A stretch of DNA of 64,000 nt, taken from contig JANWKE010000021.1 in assembly GCA_025451535.1 (NCBI GenBank), forward strand, positions 1 through 64,000, written 5' to 3'. Of this stretch, positions 56,583 to 64,000 are shown piece after piece. This stretch comes from Verrucomicrobiia bacterium (GTDB lineage Bacteria > Verrucomicrobiota > Verrucomicrobiia > Limisphaerales > UBA11358). The notes under the pieces are model-generated. The model was not told the DNA's origin, did not search any database, and saw only the letters and a program-made list of their open reading frames with translations. Each line of letters starts with the position of its first letter. The stretch's first letter is position 1. The position numbers were made by a program, and so were the translations under genes.

Positions 56583-59324
56583 TCAAGGCCCGCCGGGCAC
56601 AGTTTTGATAGAAGCTGTTCCTGACTTCAATCCATCCGCTTTGGCCGTGAGATCGAGGTTCCCCGGTTGTCCGGGTTCTCCCCGGACGATTACCAGGCAA
56701 AGCCCGTTGAAGGCTTTGCGGTCGTGCGATTGAAATGTTTCAAAACTCGTCGGATCGCCGTTGTCCGTCGCCACAATTTCACCGGGCCCTTTGATTTCAA
56801 AATGGATGTAGTTGTCCGCGCGCGGCGCCATGACACCACGTTTGTCCGTCACGGTCACGGTCACGAAGGACAAATCTTTGCCATCCGCATCGATCGTGCT
56901 GCGGTCCGGCTCCAGTTTGAGCCTGGCCGGCGCTCCGGCGGTTTTGACTTCGTCGGTTGCCCACACTTTGCCGTTTTTCCAGGTGACCACTTTGAGGGTG
57001 CCCGGCTCATACACCACGTCGTCCCAGCGGAGACGATATTCATAGGGCCCTTTCCTTTTTCGGCCAAGTGATTTGCCATTGAGAAACAATTCACCTTCGC
57101 CGCCGGAGGTAAAGACTTGAACCGGAGTTACTTGCCCAATGCGCTCCGGCCAGGTCCAATGCGGCAAAATATGTGCCATCGGAAAATCAGGACGCCAATG
57201 CGCTTGATAAAGATAGAACCTGTCTTTCTTGAAACCGGCCAAATCAATGATACCGGAATAAGAACTGCGCGATGAATCGAAGGGCGTCGGCTCGCCAAGG
57301 TAGTCCCAGCCGGTCCAGACAAATTCGCCGCCGACATATGGCTGTTGCGCTTGCGACGCAAACACCTTGTCCGCGGAAGCCCCAAACGCGGCGCGATACA
57401 ATTCATAAGCGCTGACTTGATGCCTCACCGTATCTTCCCCCGAGTGTGGCCCCACCGGGGCGTCCAAAGCATTGGTGACCGGAAATAGGTATTCGCCCCG
57501 GCTGCTCAACGCGGAAGCCGTCTCGCTGCCAAAAATGAATTGGTCCGGGAACTTTTCGTGAAAGGCCGGATATTTTCCCGGCGCGCCGCGAATTCCGGCC
57601 CCCTGGTAATTCAGTCCGATAACATCCAGGACACCCGGCAGCGGATCGGTGGGATGCGCCCAATTCATGGCGCTGGTGGTGGGGCGGGTAGGGTCTTCGC
57701 CATGCACGATATCACAGAGTTGCCGGGCCAGCGCGGCCCCGTTCGTGCCCGTGAATTGCTCACCAACCTCGTTGCCGATGCTCCACAGGATTACCGATGG
57801 AGAATTCCGGTCGCGCCGTATTTGCGCCCGCATATCCGGTTCATGCCAGTCATCAAACAGGAGATGGTAATCGTTTGGAGTTTTGTCGCGTCGCCAGCAG
57901 TCAAACATTTCATCCATCAGCAGCAAACCCATTTTGTCCGCCAGTTCCAGCAGTTCCGGTGCCGGCGGATTGTGGCTGGTGCGAATGGCGTTGCACCCCA
58001 TGTCCGCCAGCATTTCCAATTGCCGCTGCAACGCGCGATGATTCAGCGCTGCGCCCAGCGCGCCCAGATCATGATGGTCGCAGACGCCGTTCAAAAGCAC
58101 GTGCTCGCCATTAATGAAAAATCCTTCGTTCGGATCGAACCGAAGCGTCCGGATCCCAAAGGGTGTTTCATAAACATCCACCACTTTGTCTCCCTGCGAT
58201 AAAGTAGCCACCGCCACGTAACGCTGGGGGCGTTGTTGCGGCGGCGGCCCCCAAAGCCTGGGATGAGCGACCGTCCCGGCGCCTTCAGCAACCGCGCTTG
58301 CGCCTGCCGGAATGTTCAAATTCAGCGGCGCAATCCCGGCTACGGCGGCGCCGGTCTTCTGATCGTTTGCATCCAGCGGGAAAATTTGCGTGGAGATACT
58401 GACATTCACGTTTTGTTTTGAATCGTTGTCCACCGTTACTTTCAAATCAACGATGGCTGATGACGAAGAAACCGTCGGAGTCGTAAGGTAAGTTCCCCAA
58501 TGTCCCACATGCACGGGCAGCGTTTTGACCAGCCACACGTTACGATAAATTCCGGCCCCCGGATACCAGCGCGACGAATCGGGCGGATTGTCCAGCCGGA
58601 TGGCCAATTCGTTCGTGCCGCCCGGCTTTACGTAAGGTGTCAAGTCCACGCGCCAGGAAGCATAACCATAAGGCCAGCCGCCCGCCAATTGACCGTTCAA
58701 CCAAACGACGGCGTAGGACATCGCGCCATCCACATCGAGGAAAATGGATTTGCCTGAATCGGTTGCCGGAATGTTCAACTTCTTCCGATACCATCCCACG
58801 CCGGCGGTCGGCAAGCGTCCCATGCCGCCGCCGCCTTTGGCACTGAACGGACCCGTGATCGCCCAATCGTGTGGCAAATTTACCTGCTGCCAGGAGCGGT
58901 CATCAAAATCCGGTTGCACATAGGCGACGTCACCTCCGAAATTTCCTTCCGGTCTGACAAATTTACGCGAGGGATCCTTTATGAAATCGTTGCCGGTGGG
59001 GAGTATCCATGGCTTGATTACGACGGATGACGGTCTGGCCGGCTCATTCGTCACCACGTTTGTTTCCGCTTTGACCGTTGATTCCTCATGCCTTTCCTGT
59101 CGGGGCTTCACATCATAGAGCAAGCTCACTTTGTTCCCCGGCGGGTCACCCTTGATGAACTGCCAGTTTTCATTGATGGATATCCGTTCGCGCGGCGAAT
59201 CAGACCCGGCCACCACTCCTGCGCCGGCTGCAAATAAAAAGACCGGAAAGAAGAATTGAATCAGGTGTAGAATGAAAAACAGACGTCCGCAACGATTCAG
59301 AGAGAATCCTGACGCAGTCATCAT
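56583..59324 (-). CDS. Glycoside hydrolase family 2 (beta-galactosidase-like), exported
   Basis: NLPHDWAITGPF; INGEHVLLNGVCDHHDLGALGAALN...NAIRTSHNPPAPELLELADKMGLLLMDEMFD; VILWSIGNEVGEQ. Confidence 0.93.
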   Translation of the reverse strand: MMTASGFSLNRCGRLFFILHLIQFFFPVFLFAAGAGVVAGSDSPRERISINENWQFIKGDPPGNKVSLLYDVKPRQERHEESTVKAETNVVTNEPARPSSVVIKPWILPTGNDFIKDPSRKFVRPEGNFGGDVAYVQPDFDDRSWQQVNLPHDWAITGPFSAKGGGGMGRLPTAGVGWYRKKLNIPATDSGKSIFLDVDGAMSYAVVWLNGQLAGGWPYGYASWRVDLTPYVKPGGTNELAIRLDNPPDSSRWYPGAGIYRNVWLVKTLPVHVGHWGTYLTTPTVSSSSAIVDLKVTVDNDSKQNVNVSISTQIFPLDANDQKTGAAVAGIAPLNLNIPAGASAVAEGAGTVAHPRLWGPPPQQRPQRYVAVATLSQGDKVVDVYETPFGIRTLRFDPNEGFFINGEHVLLNGVCDHHDLGALGAALNHRALQRQLEMLADMGCNAIRTSHNPPAPELLELADKMGLLLMDEMFDCWRRDKTPNDYHLLFDDWHEPDMRAQIRRDRNSPSVILWSIGNEVGEQFTGTNGAALARQLCDIVHGEDPTRPTTSAMNWAHPTDPLPGVLDVIGLNYQGAGIRGAPGKYPAFHEKFPDQFIFGSETASALSSRGEYLFPVTNALDAPVGPHSGEDTVRHQVSAYELYRAAFGASADKVFASQAQQPYVGGEFVWTGWDYLGEPTPFDSSRSSYSGIIDLAGFKKDRFYLYQAHWRPDFPMAHILPHWTWPERIGQVTPVQVFTSGGEGELFLNGKSLGRKRKGPYEYRLRWDDVVYEPGTLKVVTWKNGKVWATDEVKTAGAPARLKLEPDRSTIDADGKDLSFVTVTVTDKRGVMAPRADNYIHFEIKGPGEIVATDNGDPTSFETFQSHDRKAFNGLCLVIVRGEPGQPGNLDLTAKADGLKSGTASIKTVPGGP

Positions 59325-59350
59325 ATTTCGAAGTGGTTTCGCTTGTCAGC

Positions 59351-59677
59351 TTACGCGGCAATAAGAATTTCCGTGTCGGTAATCCTCAATTCCACGCCCG
59401 CGGCCCTGACGGCTTCCTGCAGCGCGGCCGACAACATCACGACCGGGTCTTTGCTGACCTCGAGCCGGCGCATTAAACCTTCGCCTTTTTTCGTGCCGAC
59501 CGTGAGCGTGAGTTTCAGTCCTTTGCGTTTGCAGCCGACGCGCGTGCCGTCCGGCAGCTTCGTATTCATCGGTTTGATGAAGGCGTCCGTATAATGGGCG
59601 CCGATGCCCGACTTGTCAGTGAATGCCGGCGGAAGCTTGTCCCGGGCAGCGGTGCTGATGTCGCAAAGTTTCGTCAT
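59351..59677 (-). CDS. Hypothetical protein co-oriented with corrinoid activation genes
   Basis: MTKLCDISTAARDKLPPAFTDKSGIGAHYTDAFIKPMNTKLPDGTRVGCKRKGLKLTLTVGTKKGEG...; no family recognised. Confidence 0.65.
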   Translation of the reverse strand: MTKLCDISTAARDKLPPAFTDKSGIGAHYTDAFIKPMNTKLPDGTRVGCKRKGLKLTLTVGTKKGEGLMRRLEVSKDPVVMLSAALQEAVRAAGVELRITDTEILIAA

Positions 59678-59689
59678 AGAAGCTCCGAA

Positions 59690-60982
59690 TCATTCCAAAA
59701 CGATTTTTGCTTGTCCATCCGGCAATGCCTGCTCGTGCCGGGCAAGGGCGAAGTGGATCACTTCCAGAACCAGACCCCACTTGTGTTCGCGCCGCGGCAA
59801 ATCGCAGAAACAACCGGAGGGATTGTATTCGCGCGGCCAGTTCAAAACATCGTTCAGCGGCCGGCCGAGCAGCGGCTTTTCGTTGGCGATGCTATCCATG
59901 AGCGCGGCGGCGTTGTTCAAATACTCGCACTGGAAGGGGTGGCCGGTGTCGCCGGGCGCCGGCGCGCAATGCATTTCGAGAATCCGGTATTGGTCTGCCG
60001 GCGGGGCGAGCCTGACGCGGTAATCGAATTCCAGTGGGCGACCCATATTCGAGCACGTGGTGCCTTCGTAGTGGAAACCGGCTTCCACCCCGCCGTCGCG
60101 TAAAAATTCCAACCGCAGTCTTTCCTTCGACCATTTTTCCAGAGCGCGCGGATTAATTGTGTATCTGGCGCCGGTCTTCAAAACGAAAACATTGTTGCGG
60201 TCATCAAAATTTTCCAACGCGTGTGACAGCAACGTGCGCACGTCTTCAATTTGCGGTGGAGCGTGCTGGTACGGCGCGCGGCGATACTGGCAATTGGGCA
60301 GCGAACAGTTTTCACACGGAATGAATCGGGCGAGGCTCCGGGCCTTTTCCAGATGGCGCGTGATGCCAAATACCGTCAACAGCGACTTTTTAGGCCGGAG
60401 CATTCCGGTTTCCAAAACATCGAGCCGGCCGGCGAAATGTCGTGCGCCATTTGGCTGAAGCAGGTTCCACAATCGGACCTGGTCCGCAATATCCCAGCCC
60501 GAATAACCCGGACTGTAATTCGGCAGGACCGCCGCGCCCTGCTGGTCTGCCCAGCTGCAAAGTCGGCCGCTGGCGACCGTGACCAGGTGTTCGACCACCG
60601 CCGAACCATACATTTCCAGGAAAAAGTACTCGTCTGGTTTCGATTCCCGCCAAAGCTGTTGCGCGCGTTCTTCGCATTCCCGGCCCGCGCTTACCGCGAC
60701 CAGCACCGCACGGTCCGCCTGCGCTTCGGTAAATTGATCGTGAAGCTGTTTGGAAGAAAACTCCATTCCGCCAACGCGCAGTTTCCCGTTCGCCAGTTGC
60801 AGCGCATCCGTTTGCCGCGCGTAGAACCATGGCCGGCCATTCTCCGCATACCATTGCCGCGCGGCGTCCGCCAGTTCACGTATATGTGTGCGCATTTCGT
60901 AATGCTTGGGCAGGCCGAGCAGCCGTTGATACTCGGCTTCCTGCACATTGACGTTTGGATTGGTTTCAAACAACTCGAGCAT
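59690..60982 (-). CDS. Methionine synthase activation domain-like protein with Cys-rich segment
   Basis: YFFLEMYGSAVVEHLVTVASGRLCSWADQQGAAVLPNYSPGYSGWDIADQVRLWNLL resembles the MetH AdoMet-binding/activation domain; CENCSLPNCQY. Confidence 0.65.
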   Translation of the reverse strand: MLELFETNPNVNVQEAEYQRLLGLPKHYEMRTHIRELADAARQWYAENGRPWFYARQTDALQLANGKLRVGGMEFSSKQLHDQFTEAQADRAVLVAVSAGRECEERAQQLWRESKPDEYFFLEMYGSAVVEHLVTVASGRLCSWADQQGAAVLPNYSPGYSGWDIADQVRLWNLLQPNGARHFAGRLDVLETGMLRPKKSLLTVFGITRHLEKARSLARFIPCENCSLPNCQYRRAPYQHAPPQIEDVRTLLSHALENFDDRNNVFVLKTGARYTINPRALEKWSKERLRLEFLRDGGVEAGFHYEGTTCSNMGRPLEFDYRVRLAPPADQYRILEMHCAPAPGDTGHPFQCEYLNNAAALMDSIANEKPLLGRPLNDVLNWPREYNPSGCFCDLPRREHKWGLVLEVIHFALARHEQALPDGQAKIVLE

Positions 60983-60983
60983 G

Positions 60984-62639
60984 TCAGGAAACGGATTGCA
61001 ATGGACGCGGAGATTCGACCGGGTTGAACTGGCAGCCTTCGACAAAGAAATCAAAGAAGTTCGGATGCGCTTCGAGCCGGCAATGAACGGCTTTTTTGAC
61101 GAGGTTTTCCAGTTCCAAACGTTTCGTGCCCGACAACAGCGCCAGGCAGGCGCCTTCGATTGAAGCGTTGCCGACCTGCAAAATTTTTGAACCGGCGAGA
61201 TTCGGGATCAGCCCGATGCGTTTGGACGATTCCACGTTCAAATGACGGCCAAAACCGCCGGCCAGATAAAAAACATCCACATCGTCAAACCGGATTCCGT
61301 AGTCATGGAAGATGACGTGCAGGCCGGCGACGTTCGCGCCTTTGGCTTGCGCGAGTTCATTGATATCGCCTTCGGTCAAATAAACCGGCGAATCGCTTTT
61401 CACGTCCAGGGCAAACCTGTCCTCGCCGTGCTCGAACCGGCCGAGCGGGTTGATTCGATTCGTCCGCAACAGTTCGCTCAGCAGGTCCACGAGGCCGGAG
61501 CCGCAAATGCCTTCCGCCGGGGTGTCGCCGATAATACCGACGCGGACTGAACCGTCCCCGGTGATTTCCACTTTTTCGATCGCGCCCGGCAGACCCGGCA
61601 TGCCGCAGGAAATTTTCCCGCCTTCGAATGCCGGCCCGGCCGGGCACGACGCTGCGAGGATCCTGTTTTTGTTGCCCAGAATCAGTTCCGTGTTTGTGCC
61701 GATGTCCATGACGGCGATGAGACGTTCTTCATTCGCCAGATCCACCGCCAGCATGCATGCCGCCGCGTCCGCGCCCACGTGGCCACTGATGATCGGCAGG
61801 CCATAGACCCGTGCCTGGGGATGCAACGGCAGCAAAAGTTTTTTGGCGGACCCGGTCAGGCTGGTCGTCGTCCGTTGGCCTTCGGCCATTTCCAGCTCGG
61901 TGATGGAGCGGTAGGGGCTTTGTCCGATGGAATAAACGTTCAGGCGGAAAAACAGGTCGCGCATGGTGGAATTTCCGGCCACCACCATTTCATAAATCGT
62001 TTTGGGGTCCACGGGAAATTCCTCGATGGCGTGGGTGAGATAACCCGCCAGCGTCCGTTGCAACAGGTGGCCGCCGTCCTCCGTGTCGTAATGAATCCGC
62101 GACATGACGTCCGAGCCGCCGAACCGCTGTGGGTTTTCAAAGGAAGCGTCCGCCACCACCTCGCCGGTTTCCAGATTCAGCAGTCGGAGCACGACGGTGG
62201 TGGTGCCCAAATCCATCGCCAGCCCGTGGATCGCCGCGGTCGAGCGCGCGATTTCCTCGCCGTCCAGCAAAATCCGGTCGCCACTGCGGGTCACGGCCGG
62301 CTGGAGTTTTAGGGGTTGCGTACTCGTGGGCAGTTGCAGCGCACGGCGCTCGATACGCATCTCGCCACGCCGCATCGTGTGGCAGCGGACGACGCCGGTG
62401 TCCCTGGCGATGCAACAGGAGCAGGACAACCGGAAGTTGCCTTTCAGATGTTTCTCCGCGGGCAACCGCTCGGAAAGACAGTCCATGCCCTCGGTGACTT
62501 CCACCACGCATTCCTTGCATTTGCCATTCTTCCGGCAGGACGTCGGGACGTTGATTCCCAATAACTCGGCATAATCAAACAACGAAACGCCCGGCGTGAC
62601 TCCGGTCTGTCGGCCATTGAAATGTAATTCGACACTCAT
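60984..62639 (-). CDS. RACo-like ASKHA protein (2Fe-2S ferredoxin domain plus DUF4445), reductive activator of corrinoid proteins
   Basis: SCRKNGKCKECVVEVTEG (2Fe-2S); LAMDLGTTTVVLRLLNLETGEVVADASFENPQRFGGSDVMSRIHYD; IAVMDIGTNTELILGNKNRILAASCPAGPAFEG. Confidence 0.92.
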   Translation of the reverse strand: MSVELHFNGRQTGVTPGVSLFDYAELLGINVPTSCRKNGKCKECVVEVTEGMDCLSERLPAEKHLKGNFRLSCSCCIARDTGVVRCHTMRRGEMRIERRALQLPTSTQPLKLQPAVTRSGDRILLDGEEIARSTAAIHGLAMDLGTTTVVLRLLNLETGEVVADASFENPQRFGGSDVMSRIHYDTEDGGHLLQRTLAGYLTHAIEEFPVDPKTIYEMVVAGNSTMRDLFFRLNVYSIGQSPYRSITELEMAEGQRTTTSLTGSAKKLLLPLHPQARVYGLPIISGHVGADAAACMLAVDLANEERLIAVMDIGTNTELILGNKNRILAASCPAGPAFEGGKISCGMPGLPGAIEKVEITGDGSVRVGIIGDTPAEGICGSGLVDLLSELLRTNRINPLGRFEHGEDRFALDVKSDSPVYLTEGDINELAQAKGANVAGLHVIFHDYGIRFDDVDVFYLAGGFGRHLNVESSKRIGLIPNLAGSKILQVGNASIEGACLALLSGTKRLELENLVKKAVHCRLEAHPNFFDFFVEGCQFNPVESPRPLQSVS

Positions 62640-62801
62640 ACGGGTGCCTCGGGCGCACGATTCAAATCAGCACCATAGAGGTTTTCTTGAATCCGGGCAA
62701 CGGCGTAGCGCCGGGAAGCCCTGTACTATTCTACGGTGCTTTCACCTTGCAGAGCCGGCGGGCTCTCCTACCCTTTCACACTGATTTCAATTTGAACCGC
62801 A

Positions 62802-64000
62802 ATGCAAACGCCCTTTTGCTCCCCCGGCTTTTTTATTCTGTTGTTTTCGTTTTGCACCTTTACCGCTCAAACCCATGCCGAAACCGGATATGATGGCTGG
62901 CTCCGGTACGCGGCGATTGACGGCCTTTCGCTCAGGAAAAGCTATGAGACCACCTTGCCGGCAGCCGTCGTCACCCTGGGCAATTCCCAAGTGGAACAAT
63001 CGGCGCAGTCGGAGTTGATTCGCGGTGTCCGCGGCCTGTTGGGCCGAACCGAGAGAGTGGAGAGCGCGTCGCCGGCGGAGAATGCGATTCTGCTCGGCAC
63101 CGTGGATGAAGTGAAGAAATCGGTTCCGGGCTTCGACGCGCCAACAAATTTGATCGAGGACGGATTTTATTTGAAAACGACTTCGGTAGCGGGTCGCCGC
63201 GTTCTGGTGGTCACCGCTCTGAATCCGCGGGGTGTGCTTTATGGGGCGTTCACGCTGTTGCGAAAAATGGCCCTGTATCAATCCATTGCGCGACTGGATG
63301 AGGCGGAAAATCCTTACGCACCGGTTCGGGTCATAAACCAATGGGACAATCTCAACGGCACCATCGAGCGCGGTTATGCCGGCGGGTCTATCTTTTGGAC
63401 GAACGGCCACATCGTTCCCGACCTGACGCGCGCCGGCGATTACGCGCGCCTGCTGGCTTCGCTCGGCCTTGACGGCTGTTCGGTCAACAATGTCAACGCC
63501 GACCCGCACGCCATTGACCGCGAACATATCCCCGAACTCGCCCGGGTGGCAGCGGCGTTCCGTCCGTGGGGCGTGAAATTGTTTGTGTGCATCAACTTCG
63601 GCAGTCCGAAAAGTATTGGTGGTCTTGACACCTTTGATCCGCTCGACCCGCGCGTCATTGATTTCTGGAATAAAAAGGTGGCGGAAATTTACACCACGAT
63701 TCCGGACTTCGGCGGCTTCATCCTGAAAGCGGATTCCGAAGGCGAACTCGGCCCGTCGGCTTACGGCCGCACGCATGCCGACGCGGCGAACGTAGTCGCC
63801 CGCCGGCTCAAAGCGCATGGCGGCATCGTTTTTTATCGCGGGTTCGTTTATAACCATCACGCCGACTGGCGCAACTTGAAGCTCGACCGCGCCCGGGCCG
63901 CCTACGACAATTTTCACCACCTCGACGGCCAGTTTGACGACAACGTCATTGTTCAAATCAAGAACGGCCCGATTGATTTCCAGGTGCGCGAGCCGGCCTC
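62802..64000 (+). CDS. Alpha-glucuronidase GH67, exported (3' end beyond window)
   Basis: Open + frame not in supplied track: signal peptide, ETGYDGWLRYAAI..., YGAFTLLRKMAL, NQWDNLNGTIERGYAGGSIFW, DFGGFILKADSEGELGPSAYGRTHADAANVVAR, IVFYRGFVYNHHADW. Confidence 0.94.
   Translation, partial: MQTPFCSPGFFILLFSFCTFTAQTHAETGYDGWLRYAAIDGLSLRKSYETTLPAAVVTLGNSQVEQSAQSELIRGVRGLLGRTERVESASPAENAILLGTVDEVKKSVPGFDAPTNLIEDGFYLKTTSVAGRRVLVVTALNPRGVLYGAFTLLRKMALYQSIARLDEAENPYAPVRVINQWDNLNGTIERGYAGGSIFWTNGHIVPDLTRAGDYARLLASLGLDGCSVNNVNADPHAIDREHIPELARVAAAFRPWGVKLFVCINFGSPKSIGGLDTFDPLDPRVIDFWNKKVAEIYTTIPDFGGFILKADSEGELGPSAYGRTHADAANVVARRLKAHGGIVFYRGFVYNHHADWRNLKLDRARAAYDNFHHLDGQFDDNVIVQIKNGPIDFQVREPA

Noticed and set aside
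62787-63956. 389-aa reverse-strand ORF
   Set aside because: Shadow of the GH67 gene on the + strand; composition typical of antisense in GC-rich DNA.

Overview
64 kb of a GC-rich bacterial chromosome. Gene content and repeat style suggest a verrucomicrobial (Limisphaerales/Pedosphaera-like) host; this is an inference. The first ~44 kb is mostly housekeeping: a TetR/HlyD efflux pair, a liv branched-chain amino acid ABC operon, rplM-rpsI, argC/argJ, ilvN/ilvC, uvrC, purC, xerC/D and pyk. It also holds two toxin-antitoxin modules, a tandem pair of PEP-CTERM proteins, a PadR regulator with four tandem membrane paralogs, a tricorn-like protease and a probably exported ClpP-fold protease. From ~44.9 kb to the end is a polysaccharide-degradation region: polysaccharide lyase, two CE15-like esterases, GH28, sialate-O-acetylesterase family, SGNH esterase, GH2, and a GH67 alpha-glucuronidase cut by the window edge. 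Interleaved with it is a B12-dependent methyl-transfer set: UroD-family methyltransferase, corrinoid protein, RACo-like ASKHA activator and a MetH-activation-like protein. My main hypotheses are: (1) a corrinoid O-demethylation system linked to methylated uronic acid (glucuronoxylan or pectin) use; (2) a higBA module beside purC with a displaced purC 3' end downstream, 63 nt long with 11 differences all at third codon positions; (3) matching ilvN and ilvC promoters with an identical AATTTGCAAATT palindrome, identical -35, 17-bp spacers and 24-nt distance to ATG; (4) repeat-derived in-frame insertions in UvrC, XerC/D, PurC and a uracil-DNA glycosylase; (5) a four-helix-bundle gene bounded by GTTGATA-type inverted repeats inside the liv operon, leaving livH without an obvious ATG/GTG/TTG start. 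Two probable frameshifted genes are also reported. No tRNA, rRNA or CRISPR array was recognised. All family calls are from reading the translations, with no database search.
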